Positions 8,244-17,689 of a stretch of DNA of 64,000 bases are shown piece by piece (the stretch's first letter is position 1; each line of letters begins with the position of its first letter). Under the pieces are notes generated by a model, which was not told the DNA's origin, searched no databases, and saw only the letters and a program-made list of their open reading frames with translations. The position numbers and the translations under genes were made by a program. The DNA is from VXYL01 sp965199875 (lineage in GTDB: Bacteria > Pseudomonadota > Gammaproteobacteria > Pseudomonadales > Azotimanducaceae), in contig OZ241346.1 of assembly GCA_965199875.1 (NCBI GenBank), forward strand, positions 1,860,001 to 1,924,000, given 5' to 3'.

Positions 8244-9509
8244 TCAATCCAGATATTCGCTGTGCCAAAGGGCTCCGAGGGGCAGTCCTTCGTTCGCCAG
8301 TTCGACAACCGTGTCGTCTTCGCTTGCCCGCGCCACGGTGGCGAAGCCATCGTCCTGTTTCTCCATGATCCACGTCTCTTCCGGTGACAAGGCGTCCACG
8401 AAGTACGGCTGATGCGTGGTTACGAATATCTGCGACGCATCTCGTGCGTGAGTGGTCTGGCGAAGCTCGGCGACGAAGACGTCCAGGAGCTTGTGATAGA
8501 CCCCGTTTTCCGGTTCCTCGATGCAAATGAACGGCGAAGGCTGCGGATCGTTCAACAAGAGCAGGTAGGCGAATATCTTCAGCGTGCCATCGGACATCTG
8601 CGCCGCGTAGAACGGATCCTGGAAGCCACGATCATTGAATCGAAGCAGCAGACGGCCGTCGGGGCTCTTGGTGGTTTCGATTCGCTCGATGCCGGGGATC
8701 TTGCCGGCGATGTCGAGCAACACGCGCTGCAAGCGTTGCGGGTGATCACGCTCCATGAACTGCACCACATTGCCGAGGTTGTCGCCGTGTTCGCTCAAGT
8801 GTCTCTGCGGCCCAGCGAGGGGCAAACTCCGTGCCGCATCCGGCGTGAAGTAGCTTAGGTACCAGCCCTCGACGAACTCGCGGAAGGAAGCGATCCTGGG
8901 ATGGTCGGCAAGGGCGCCGAGCGTGGCGATGCCAAGCCGCCGCTTGTCCTCGAGTTCCACGCGCTGGGTTTCCGGCCCCTCTTCTCCGCTACGAATCCGC
9001 TGCAACAAGCCGCCGACCGTGTCCTCGTCGTCCACGGGCCAGCCCTGCAAGCCGCCGCCCCACGCGATGCCCTTGCCGTCTTCCAACATCAAGAAAGAAA
9101 ACGGTCTGCCGTGGCGCTGTCCTTTTCGGCGCTGCCTCAGCCGTTCCCGCGCAACGCAAGGGCGCCCGCTGGCATCCTGAGCGATGGCCAGCTCATAGGT
9201 GATGGGCCTTGCCGAAGGTGTCTGCCGGAAGTAGACGACGAACTCGATGGGGCCGTCCTCGCCTTGGGAGCGAATGCGCTCGAACCCGCCACGCCCGCGG
9301 GTGTCGCAGGCTTCGTCAACGCCCAGCTTCAGGCAGTCCGAAAGAAAGCCGAATGCGTCGAACAGCGAGCTCTTGCCGACGCCGTTCTTGCCGATCACGG
9401 TGGTCAGCGACGTCAGCGGCTTCGCATGGGGCGTGTGCCACAGCTTGCCGAGCGTGACGTCCTTCAACGCACGGTAGTTCTTGACGCGAAACCCCTCGAT
9501 TTTCGGCAC
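8244..9509 (-). CDS. AAA_21-type ATPase, partner of DUF4276 protein
   Basis: 421 residues. SMC/ABC-like ATPase: Walker A GKNGVGKSS near residue 41, ABC-like signature MSDGTL near 310, Walker B FICIEEPENG near 335 and H-loop TTHQPYFV near 370. A variable helical and loop insert lies between them. There is no TOPRIM domain in the chain; that function appears to sit in the next gene. The GTG at 9509 is the only reasonable start (MPKIEGFRVKNYRAL is the usual first strand of the family). The pair probably forms an anti-phage or conflict system; a second, ruined pair of the same kind lies at 50.1-53.9 kb. Confidence 0.85.
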   Translation of the reverse strand: MPKIEGFRVKNYRALKDVTLGKLWHTPHAKPLTSLTTVIGKNGVGKSSLFDAFGFLSDCLKLGVDEACDTRGRGGFERIRSQGEDGPIEFVVYFRQTPSARPITYELAIAQDASGRPCVARERLRQRRKGQRHGRPFSFLMLEDGKGIAWGGGLQGWPVDDEDTVGGLLQRIRSGEEGPETQRVELEDKRRLGIATLGALADHPRIASFREFVEGWYLSYFTPDAARSLPLAGPQRHLSEHGDNLGNVVQFMERDHPQRLQRVLLDIAGKIPGIERIETTKSPDGRLLLRFNDRGFQDPFYAAQMSDGTLKIFAYLLLLNDPQPSPFICIEEPENGVYHKLLDVFVAELRQTTHARDASQIFVTTHQPYFVDALSPEETWIMEKQDDGFATVARASEDDTVVELANEGLPLGALWHSEYLD

Positions 9510-9705
9510 GGCCGCACCCCAAGCCCGCTGCTATGGGGATGGTAGCACCAAGATTTGGCGGCAGAGGCACGGGCTTGGCTTGGCCACGCTCCTACCCTCG
9601 TGAGCAGGCGCCTTGCGCAGCCGGCGCAACCGAGAAAAAGTGCTGAAAGCGGAACGCAAAGTGTTATGGTTGGGGCTTGCGGCATCGGCGACTTTTCCAC
9701 AGACC

Positions 9706-10752
9706 ATGTTCAAGCAGCTGCGGGGCCTGTTTTCCCGGGATCTGGCGATCGATCTCGGCACCGCCAACACGCTCGTCTATGCCCGAGGCCACGGCATCGT
9801 TCTGGACGAACCCTCGGTGGTGGCGTTCCGCGAAGAAGGCCAGCGGCACCGTGTCGTCGCGGTGGGCGTGGACGCCAAGGGAATGCTCGGCCGCACGCCC
9901 ACCAACATACGCGCCATCCGGCCGCTGCGCGACGGCGTCATCGCCGACTTCGACGTCACCGAGCAGATGCTCAAGCACTTCATCCACAAGGTTCACGACC
10001 GCTTGCTGAAGGGTTCGATCATCCGCCCCAGCCCTCGGGTGCTGGTCTGCGTGCCGTGCAAGTCGACGCCGGTCGAACGGCGGGCGATACGCGAATCGGC
10101 GCAGTCCGCCGGCTCCCGGGAAGTGCGTCTGATCGAAGAGCCGATGGCGGCGGCGCTGGGCGCCGGGCTGCCGGTCAACGAAGCCGTCGGCACGCTGATC
10201 GTCGACATCGGCGGCGGCACCACCGAGATCGCCGTCATCTCGCTGGGTGGAGTGGTCTACTCCGACACCGTGCGCGTCGGCGGCGACCGCTTCGACGAAA
10301 CCATCGTCAACTACGTCCGTCGCACCAAGGGCACGCTGATCGGCGAGGCGATGGCCGAGCGCGTCAAGCAGGAAATCGGCGTCGCCTACCAGCAGAAGGA
10401 AGTGCGCGAGATCAAGGTGCGCGGCCACAATCTGGCGCTGGGTGTGCCCCGCGCCTTCTCCCTCAACGACGCGGACATCCTGGAAGCGTTGCAGGATCCG
10501 CTGTCGATGATCGTCCAAGGCGTCAAGAACGCCTTGGAGGGGACGCCGCCGGAGCTCTCCGCCGACATTGCCGAAACCGGCATGGTGCTCACCGGCGGCG
10601 GCGCGCTGCTGAAGGACCTGGACGTGCTGCTGGCGGAGGAAACCGGGCTGCCGGTGATCGTCGCCGAAGATCCGCTCACCTGCGTGGCCCGGGGCGGCGG
10701 CCGGGCGCTGGAGGACTTCGAAGGCTACGCGGACCTCTTGTGGGACGAATAG
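9706..10752 (+). CDS. mreB: Rod shape-determining protein MreB
   Basis: 348 residues, the usual length. Actin-like ATPase that polymerises under the inner membrane and guides the lateral cell-wall synthesis complex. The N-terminal amphipathic segment MFKQLRGLFSRDLAIDLGTANT, phosphate loops (DLGTANT near residue 15 and DIGGGTTEIAVI near 165) and the adenosine motif TGGGALLKDLD are all present. The ATG at 9706 matches MreB N-termini; further in-frame codons upstream are not conserved. The first gene of an mreBCD-rng-yhdP-tldD-pmbA series, so the main promoter should lie in 9510-9705, the interval shared with the divergent ATPase gene. Confidence 0.98.
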   Translation: MFKQLRGLFSRDLAIDLGTANTLVYARGHGIVLDEPSVVAFREEGQRHRVVAVGVDAKGMLGRTPTNIRAIRPLRDGVIADFDVTEQMLKHFIHKVHDRLLKGSIIRPSPRVLVCVPCKSTPVERRAIRESAQSAGSREVRLIEEPMAAALGAGLPVNEAVGTLIVDIGGGTTEIAVISLGGVVYSDTVRVGGDRFDETIVNYVRRTKGTLIGEAMAERVKQEIGVAYQQKEVREIKVRGHNLALGVPRAFSLNDADILEALQDPLSMIVQGVKNALEGTPPELSADIAETGMVLTGGGALLKDLDVLLAEETGLPVIVAEDPLTCVARGGGRALEDFEGYADLLWDE

Positions 10753-10821
10753 CGGGCTTCAGCGGGCATCGGCGCCCATCGATGGCAACCCAGCGTCTCG
10801 TCCGCTAGCTAGGCAGTTCCC

Positions 10822-11751
10822 ATTAAGGCGCTCTTCGTTCGCGAGACCGGGGCTGGCGTCAAACTGCTCGCCCTGGCCCTCGTGTCGTGCATCTTTCTGG
10901 GCGTGGATGCCAAGACGCCGCTGCTGGCGCCGTTGCGCTCGGCCATCGCAACGGTGGTCGATCCGCTCTACTTCGTCGCCGCCGCGCCCTATCTGGTCGC
11001 CGACGACGTGGCCCGGGTGCTGTCCAGCCGGGCTCGGCTGACTGCCAGGAATGCCGAACTGGAGCGCGAACTGCTGCGCTTGCGGGGCGAGGTCAGCCGC
11101 TACAACGACGTGCTGACCGAGAACGAACGGCTGCGCGAACTGTTCGACTCCCAGGCCCGACTGGCCGACGACGTGATGATCGCCGAGCTGGTGGCGTCTT
11201 CGGTTCAGGCGCTGGAAATCGTCATCGACAAGGGCCGCCTGAGCAACGTCTCCGCCGGCCTCGCGGTCATCGACTCCAGCGGGCTGTTCGGCCAGGTGGT
11301 GGAGACTTCCGCCTTTGCCAGCCGCGTGCTGCTGATCACCGACCGCCGCCACGCGGTGCCGGTGCGGGTGCTGCGCAACGACGTCCGGGCCATCGCGGTT
11401 GGCGACGGCGAGGGTTCTCTGCTGCTGAAGGACGTGGCGATCACCTTGGACATCCGCGAAGGCGATCGACTGGTGAGTTCCGGCCTCGGCGGGCGCTTTC
11501 CAAGCGGCTATCCGGTCGGCGTCGTGGAGTCCGTCGGGCGCGATCCGGCGGAACCGTTCGCCGACATCCTGGTGCGCCCCAGCGCCGCCCTCGACCGGGC
11601 GCGGCAGGTGCTGGTGGTGTTCGCCAACGATGCCGCGTCCGAAGCGGCGGATCTGGCGATCGGTTTGCAGGGATCGGACGACCCGGCGAGCGAGCAGGCA
11701 GCCGAAGCGCCAGCGGAACCGGACGAGGGCGGCGAGGAGTCGTCTGGATGA
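10822..11751 (+). CDS. mreC: Rod shape-determining protein MreC (probable ATT start)
   Basis: Bitopic periplasmic protein linking MreB to the elongasome. Homology begins at IKALFVRETGAGVKLLALAL: the cytoplasmic tip and membrane helix (about residues 13-30) lie upstream of the first ordinary start codon (GTG at 10882). The frame from the preceding TAG (10807-10809) contains no ATG, GTG or TTG before that GTG, so I place the start at the ATT at 10822, giving 309 residues; an AGG lies 8 nt upstream. A CTG start is the other option. Coiled coil at about residues 70-105, then the two beta domains. The tail (from about residue 285) is acidic and disordered. The stop overlaps mreD by 4 nt. Confidence 0.9.
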   Translation: MKALFVRETGAGVKLLALALVSCIFLGVDAKTPLLAPLRSAIATVVDPLYFVAAAPYLVADDVARVLSSRARLTARNAELERELLRLRGEVSRYNDVLTENERLRELFDSQARLADDVMIAELVASSVQALEIVIDKGRLSNVSAGLAVIDSSGLFGQVVETSAFASRVLLITDRRHAVPVRVLRNDVRAIAVGDGEGSLLLKDVAITLDIREGDRLVSSGLGGRFPSGYPVGVVESVGRDPAEPFADILVRPSAALDRARQVLVVFANDAASEAADLAIGLQGSDDPASEQAAEAPAEPDEGGEESSG

Positions 11752-12248
11752 ACCCGACGAACGGCGGCTGGCTGATCCTGCTGACGCTGATCGCTGCCAT
11801 GATCCTGACCGTCGCCGAACTGCCCATCGGCGAGGCGCACTGGCTGCGCTGGCTGGGACCGGACTGGTCGCTGGCGGTGCTCTTCTTCTGGGCCATCGCG
11901 GCGCCGGCGCGCATCGGCATGGTGTCGGCGTGGTGCGTTGGCTTCTTCTTCGACGCCCTCCTGGGCGCAAGCCATCCGTTCGGGCTGCACGGCATCGGCT
12001 TCGCCTTCACCGTCTTCGTCGTCGGGCGGCTGCATCAGCGCCTGGGCATGGTCAACGTCGTGCAGCAGTCGGCACTGCTGCTGGCGTTGGCGCTGGCGGT
12101 GCAGGCGTTCAAGGGTCTGGTGCGCGCCTTCCTCGTGGATGGCGAACTGTCGCCGCTCTTGGCTTTGCCGGCGGTCACCACCGTGCTCGTCTACCCGCTG
12201 CTGGCGACGATTCTGCGGCGGCTGGCGGATCGTTTCGTCGCGCACTGA
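11748..12248 (+). CDS. mreD: Rod shape-determining protein MreD
   Basis: 166 residues, a multi-pass inner-membrane protein of the elongasome. The ATG at 11748 overlaps the mreC stop in an ATGA, implying translational coupling. Five to six hydrophobic helices are visible (for example LILLTLIAAMILTVAELP, GFFFDALLGASHPFGLHG with the conserved FDALxG pattern of MreD, and a final PAVTTVLVYPLLATILRRL). In many relatives the nucleotide pyrophosphatase gene maf follows; it is absent here and the RNase G gene comes next. Confidence 0.95.
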   Translation: MNPTNGGWLILLTLIAAMILTVAELPIGEAHWLRWLGPDWSLAVLFFWAIAAPARIGMVSAWCVGFFFDALLGASHPFGLHGIGFAFTVFVVGRLHQRLGMVNVVQQSALLLALALAVQAFKGLVRAFLVDGELSPLLALPAVTTVLVYPLLATILRRLADRFVAH

Positions 12249-12316
12249 CCGGGCGCACTCGGCAACGACCGGCAGTACGCGCTGTCGAAGCGTATCATCG
12301 GCGCAAGCCTCCCTTG

Positions 12317-13933
12317 ATGGACGCGGCCTGCCCGGGCCAACACATGCCTGGTAGCGAAGAACAGCATCGCGCTCACTTGCCGCGCTCGTCGAGCGATGGC
12401 GGCCCTCGTGCCGCGGTCCCGACCACTGCGGCCGCCGGCGAGGTTGCCACGGACGATCAGCTGCTGATCGAGGTCAACCCCTTCGAGACCCGCATCGCGG
12501 TGCTCGGCGGCGGCGAACTGCGCGAACTGCATCTGGCGCGCAGCGGCTTCGACAGCCTGGTCGGCAACGTCTACGTCGGCGAAGTGCAGCGCCTCGCACC
12601 GGGCCTGCAAGCCGCTTTCGTGGACGTCGGCTTGCCGCGGCCCGGCCTCTTGCGCTTGGACGAACCGGGCATCGCCACAGCCCGCAACACGGCCCTCGGG
12701 CAGTGGCAGACAGCCTCTACCCAGCGCGGCGGCGATGCCTGTCTGCGCCAGGGCCAGCGCCTGCTGGTTCAGGTTGCCAAGGATGCCACCAAGTCCAAAG
12801 GCGTTCGCCTCACCGCCGACATCGGCATTGCCGGTCGCCACCTGGTGCTGACGCCATTCGACGGCGCCGTGTCCGTGTCCCGGCGCCTCGACGATCCAGC
12901 GCACACGCGATTGAAGCGTCTTGCCGAAGCGGCGCTCCGCCAGCGCGGCCAGGACTGCGGCTGCATCGTGCGCACCGCGGCGCTGGCCGCCAGCGAGGCG
13001 CAGCTCGATGCGGATCTCGATTTCCTGCTCCGCCGCTGGAACGACATCCGCCGGCAGTGCCCAGCCGCCATCGCGCCGACGCTGGTCCATCAAGAGATGC
13101 CAACCCTGCTGCGCGCGGTGCGCGACCTGGCAGGCCCGGCCGTCGACAACATCGTGGTGGACGATGCGCCCACCTTGCATCGGCTGTGCGACGCCGCCCG
13201 GCGCTGGCTTCCCGAACTGAGCGCCGCCCTGCGTCGCCACGACGGGCCGACGCCGCTGTTCGATGCCTACGGCGTCGAGCCGGCCATCGCCCGGGCCGTC
13301 GCTCGAAGCGTCCCCTTGCCGGGCCGCGGCTATCTGGTCGTCGAGCACACCGAGGCCATGACCACCATCGACGTCAACAGCGGCGTTGGCGATGCGCCGA
13401 GCATGGAAGACACGGCGTTCGAGACCAATCGCCAAGCCGCAGCCGTCATTCCCGGCCAGCTGCGGCTGCGCAACATCGGCGGCATCGTCGTCGTCGACTT
13501 CATCGACATGGCCGAGGCGGCGCATCGGGACGAAGTGCTGCGCGTGCTACGCCGCGCAGCCGCCGCCGACCGGGCGCCGTTTCGCGCCTCGGGCTTCTCG
13601 CCCCTGGGCCTGGTGGAGATCAGCCGTCGCCGTCGCCGCGAGAGCCTGCTGGGCCAAGTGTGCGAACGCTGTCCGGCGTGTGCCGGTCGCGGCTGCTTGA
13701 AGTCCGCGCAAAGCGCCTGCTACGACCTGTTGCGCGCCCTACGCCGCCGCTACGCCGAGAGCGCCGGGGGCGAGCCCGTAGAAGTGCGCGTCGCCGAAGC
13801 GGTGGCGGCGCGTCTGCACGGCGAGGATGCGCACCATCTGGCGGCGATCGGCCATGCGTTGGGCCGGACGATTCGCGTGCGGGTGGATGCCGGCCATCGC
13901 GTCGATCAGTTCGATCTGGAACAGATCCCTTGA
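12317..13933 (+). CDS. rng: Ribonuclease G
   Basis: 538 residues from the ATG at 12317; the ATG at 12344 is an equally possible start, and neither has a clear ribosome site. RNase G matures the 5' end of 16S rRNA and decays some mRNAs. Seen: the S1-like domain (VGEVQRLAPGLQAAFVDVGL), the DNase I-like catalytic region with Asp residues in TTIDVNSG and VVVDFIDM that bind Mg2+, and the zinc-link cysteines in CERCPACAGRG. The first 40 residues are an atypical, poorly conserved extension. The stop overlaps the yhdP TTG start by 3 nt, a TTGA junction. Confidence 0.95.
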   Translation: MDAACPGQHMPGSEEQHRAHLPRSSSDGGPRAAVPTTAAAGEVATDDQLLIEVNPFETRIAVLGGGELRELHLARSGFDSLVGNVYVGEVQRLAPGLQAAFVDVGLPRPGLLRLDEPGIATARNTALGQWQTASTQRGGDACLRQGQRLLVQVAKDATKSKGVRLTADIGIAGRHLVLTPFDGAVSVSRRLDDPAHTRLKRLAEAALRQRGQDCGCIVRTAALAASEAQLDADLDFLLRRWNDIRRQCPAAIAPTLVHQEMPTLLRAVRDLAGPAVDNIVVDDAPTLHRLCDAARRWLPELSAALRRHDGPTPLFDAYGVEPAIARAVARSVPLPGRGYLVVEHTEAMTTIDVNSGVGDAPSMEDTAFETNRQAAAVIPGQLRLRNIGGIVVVDFIDMAEAAHRDEVLRVLRRAAAADRAPFRASGFSPLGLVEISRRRRRESLLGQVCERCPACAGRGCLKSAQSACYDLLRALRRRYAESAGGEPVEVRVAEAVAARLHGEDAHHLAAIGHALGRTIRVRVDAGHRVDQFDLEQIP

Positions 13934-16900
13934 AAGGTTGGCTGGGCCTGGCAGCGACGACGGCAACCGTCGCCGCCGTCTGCTTCGCCCTGCTGCAGGT
14001 GGCGGGGCGCATCGCGTTCGCCCAGCTGCCGGGCTTGCAGGGCGCGATCAACGGCGCTCTGGCGGCCCGCGGCGTCGTCGTGGAGGGCTTGCGGGGGCGT
14101 TGGCAGGGGTTGAATCCCGGCGTCTACGTGGATCGCCTTCGCCTGCCGGAAGGAGAGCTGCGCGGCATCGACTTCGAGCTCGACGTGCTGGAGAGCCTGG
14201 GGCGCAACCGCCTGGTGGCGCGTCGGCTGACCGTCGCGGACGGTCATCTGACGCTGGAGAAGGGGCGCGCCGGCTGGCAGCTGGCCGGCAGCGCCGGGGA
14301 CGGCGAGTTCGACGCCTTCGCCTTCCTGGCGCACAGCGACGAAGTGTGGCTGCACGGCAGGCTGATGCTGCGCAACGGCGACGAGCGCGCCGTTTTGCGC
14401 ATCGAGTCGATGCTGGTGAATCAAGACGACGAGCATCGCTTCCAGGTACACCTCCAAACGGCTTCCGACTGCGCGGACTGCGCACTGACGCTGACCGGCG
14501 ACGTACCCGTGCGTGGCCCCGGGCGCGTACGCGTCGCTGCCCGGCGGCTGGCGCTCAGCCGGCAACTGCTCGACGTGCTCGGCTGGTCGCGTTCGGTGGC
14601 GACCTCGCCATACCACGAACTGCACCTGGAGGTGACCGCCGAAGGCGACTGGCAGCGACGGACGGACGGCGACGAGGAACTGGTCCTCGCGGTGGATCTG
14701 GCTGCTTTCCGCACCACCGGCGCAGCGGCGCGCCTGGCCCTGTCGATGGCCGCCTGGGGAAGCGACGGCGGCTACTCCGGCAGCATCGACCAGTTCGTCC
14801 TGGAGAGCGCCGACGAGCGGGCAGGCATCGACGGCGGCCAGTTCAGACTGTCCTTCGGGGAAGTCGGCCCCGTGGTTGACGTCTGGCTGCCGAAACTCTC
14901 CCTCGACGGGGTGCTGGCGCCGCTGGTCGCCAACGTCGGCACGGAACATCCGAGCGGCCTGTGGCTGTCCAAGGTGTCGCCCAAGGGCAGCGTCGACGAC
15001 TTCATCATGCGCTTCGACGCCGAGGGCTTCGCGTTCGCCGGCGCCGGCGTCGACGGCGAACTCGCCGGCCACCGGGGCGTGCCGACTACGAACTGGACGA
15101 CCTTCGCCCTGGGCGGCCACGGCACCGCCATGCGCCTGGACTGGCGCAGCGAGAACTTCGACCTCGGCTTTCCCGGCTACATCGCCGCCCAGGGCCCCTA
15201 CCAGCGCGGCGGCGGCAGACTCGCCCTCACCCGTTCGGCGAGCGGCTACATCGGCGTGCGCGGGGAGGATCTATGGGCCGAGATCGACGGCAGCCGCGTC
15301 GACGCGACGCTCGCGGTGGCGCGTCCGAGCAACCACGACGAAGTGCGCGTCGCCGCGGACGCGAGGTTCGATCGCATGGGCGTGGTCGACGCGCGCGGCT
15401 ACCTGCCGCAAGGGCTGGCGGCGGGGCTGCGCGAATGGCTGCTTGGCGCCGTCGAAGCCGGCGAGCTGCGCAACGGGCAGATCGTCTACAGAGGCCACGC
15501 CCGCACCCGCGTGGGCCTGCCGCTGCGGCGCCTGGAAATGTCCGCCGACCTCAACGACGGCCGCATCGACTACCACCCGGACTGGCCAGCCGCATCCGCG
15601 GTCAACGGCCACCTGCACGTCGCCGCGGAGGAAACCCGCGCCGCCGGCGTCGCCCGCGCATTCAACGCTCCCTTGGAAGCGTTCGCCATCCGCGTGCCGC
15701 ATCGGGGCGATCATCTGCAACTGACGCTGCACGGGGAAACCGGCGTCGACAATCTGATCGCCTTCGCCTGGGCGACGCCGGTTCACGAAGCCATGCCGTT
15801 TCTTTCCGACGCCTGGGAAGGCAGCGGCCAGGTGCGCTTCGCCGCCGACATCGCCGTGCCGATACGCCACGGCACGCTGCAACCCGGAGACGTGCAGCTG
15901 AACTTGCACTTCACGGACGCCGCCTTGGATCTGGCGGACCTCGGCCTGCACTTCGAGACCGTGGACAAGGAGGTGAGCTTCGAGTTTCCCGCCACCTTGG
16001 CCGGCGTCGCCACCCAGGGTTCGCTGTTCGACGCCCCGGCGCGGATTTCCGTCGCCTCGGACAATCGGGCCATCCGCTTTTCCGTCGTCGGCTCGGCGAC
16101 GCCCGAGGACGCCTACGCGCTGCTTGGCATCGACGATCTCGGCATCGCCGCTGGCCGCTTCGACTTCGAGGCCGCGTTCACCGTCTTCCCCGCTTCCGAT
16201 CGCGCCCCGGAGCTGCACGTCGAAAGCGACCTCGGCGGCCTGCGCGTGCAGCTGCCGCCGCCCCTCGGCAAGACCGCGGAAGAAACCCGGCCAAGCGTGG
16301 CGGCGCTGCAATTCCTTGAACCGCACGTCGCGGTGTCCGCCAGCTACGGCGACGCGAGCGGCTGGCTGCACGTCGACAACGGCATTCTTGCCGGAGCGGT
16401 GGGCATCGGCGCGCCGGTTCCCATGATCGATGCCGATCTCCGCCGGGTGGTGGTCGGCGGCGGCGTCGACGCGCTGGACGCCGGGGCGGTGGCGGCGTTG
16501 ATCGGCGACGGGGCCGACGGGACGGCTTTCGCCTGGGAACTGCGCGACTTCCACCTCGGCGAACTCGCCCTCGGCACCGCCCGCTTCGCCGACGTGGCCA
16601 TCGACGGCTTCTCGGAGCAGGACGAGGTGAGTTTCGCCGTGCAGTCCGAAGACCTGGTCGGACGTGCCAGCCGCGAGGCCGAGGCGCCGTGGCGGATCGA
16701 CGTGCAGCGGCTGAACCTGCCGGCCGCGGCCGACGCCGGAGACCCCCTCGACCTGGAGTTGCAGGAGCTGCTGGTGAGCGCCGACTTGACCCTCGAACGA
16801 GTGATGGTGGGCGAGGAGGACTACGGCAGCTGGCAGTTCGGCGTGCGGCCGGACGAGCGGGGCGTCGTGTTCGTCGACGTCGTCGCCGACGTGCGCGGCC

Positions 16901-17688
16901 TGCGCATCGAATCCCGTGCCGGCGCCGCGGACAGCCCCGACGGCGGCCACTTCTTCTGGTCGAAGGCCAACGAGACGCGCTTCGTCGGCGACGTCTCCGC
17001 CGGCAACTTGCAGGAGGTGCTGCCGCTATGGGACTTCGCCGGCAGCGTGGTTTCCGAGAGCTTTCGCTTCAACGGCGAGTTGCGCTGGCCGGGCTCGCCG
17101 GTGAACTTCGACCTGGCGCACCTCACCGGCAACGCCGAACTGGAGTTGCAGAACGGCAGCTTCCTGGACATGGCCGGCGGCGGCACGCGCATCATGAGCC
17201 TGCTGAACTTCTCCACCATCGTCAAACGCATGAGCCTGGACTTCTCGGACGTGTTCGGCAAAGGCGTCAGCTTCGATCGGGTGCTCGCCAATCTGACCGT
17301 CCAGGACGGCCTCGCCCGGTTCGCATCCCCAGGCAAGATCACCAGCACCGGATCGACCTTTCTGATCAGCGGCACGGTGGATCTGGACCAAGGCGATCTG
17401 AACAACGAGCTGGTGGTCACCCTGCCGCTCTTGAACAGCAATCTGCCCTGGTACGCGGCATTCCTGGCGTTCTCCAATCCCGCCGGCGCCGCCGGGGTGT
17501 GGCTGGGCAGGGAGGTCTTCAAGAACCAGATCAAGCGCTTGTCGAGCAGCAAGTACCGAATCGGCGGCACCTACTACGAACCGGAGGTGGAATTGGTGGG
17601 CATTTTCGACAACGATATAGACCTCGTGCCGGAAGCCGATGCCGAGGGCGTCGCGGAAGGCGCGATCCACACCGCCGAGGAGCGCTGA
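13930..17688 (+). CDS. yhdP: YhdP family AsmA-like envelope protein
   Basis: 1252 residues, normal for the family. A TTG at 13930 begins LKGWLGLAATTATVAAVCFALLQVAG, a single N-terminal membrane helix, followed by a very long beta-rich periplasmic domain (DUF3971 and AsmA-like C-terminal part, with the conserved GNAELELQNGSFLDM and SLLNFSTIVKR segments near residues 1060-1100). In E. coli YhdP, with TamB and YdbH, moves phospholipids between inner and outer membrane; the same role is likely here. The TTG overlaps the rng stop, and tldD starts 1 nt after the yhdP stop region, so the genes form one operon. Confidence 0.95.
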   Translation: MKGWLGLAATTATVAAVCFALLQVAGRIAFAQLPGLQGAINGALAARGVVVEGLRGRWQGLNPGVYVDRLRLPEGELRGIDFELDVLESLGRNRLVARRLTVADGHLTLEKGRAGWQLAGSAGDGEFDAFAFLAHSDEVWLHGRLMLRNGDERAVLRIESMLVNQDDEHRFQVHLQTASDCADCALTLTGDVPVRGPGRVRVAARRLALSRQLLDVLGWSRSVATSPYHELHLEVTAEGDWQRRTDGDEELVLAVDLAAFRTTGAAARLALSMAAWGSDGGYSGSIDQFVLESADERAGIDGGQFRLSFGEVGPVVDVWLPKLSLDGVLAPLVANVGTEHPSGLWLSKVSPKGSVDDFIMRFDAEGFAFAGAGVDGELAGHRGVPTTNWTTFALGGHGTAMRLDWRSENFDLGFPGYIAAQGPYQRGGGRLALTRSASGYIGVRGEDLWAEIDGSRVDATLAVARPSNHDEVRVAADARFDRMGVVDARGYLPQGLAAGLREWLLGAVEAGELRNGQIVYRGHARTRVGLPLRRLEMSADLNDGRIDYHPDWPAASAVNGHLHVAAEETRAAGVARAFNAPLEAFAIRVPHRGDHLQLTLHGETGVDNLIAFAWATPVHEAMPFLSDAWEGSGQVRFAADIAVPIRHGTLQPGDVQLNLHFTDAALDLADLGLHFETVDKEVSFEFPATLAGVATQGSLFDAPARISVASDNRAIRFSVVGSATPEDAYALLGIDDLGIAAGRFDFEAAFTVFPASDRAPELHVESDLGGLRVQLPPPLGKTAEETRPSVAALQFLEPHVAVSASYGDASGWLHVDNGILAGAVGIGAPVPMIDADLRRVVVGGGVDALDAGAVAALIGDGADGTAFAWELRDFHLGELALGTARFADVAIDGFSEQDEVSFAVQSEDLVGRASREAEAPWRIDVQRLNLPAAADAGDPLDLELQELLVSADLTLERVMVGEEDYGSWQFGVRPDERGVVFVDVVADVRGLRIESRAGAADSPDGGHFFWSKANETRFVGDVSAGNLQEVLPLWDFAGSVVSESFRFNGELRWPGSPVNFDLAHLTGNAELELQNGSFLDMAGGGTRIMSLLNFSTIVKRMSLDFSDVFGKGVSFDRVLANLTVQDGLARFASPGKITSTGSTFLISGTVDLDQGDLNNELVVTLPLLNSNLPWYAAFLAFSNPAGAAGVWLGREVFKNQIKRLSSSKYRIGGTYYEPEVELVGIFDNDIDLVPEADAEGVAEGAIHTAEER

Positions 17689-17689
17689 C

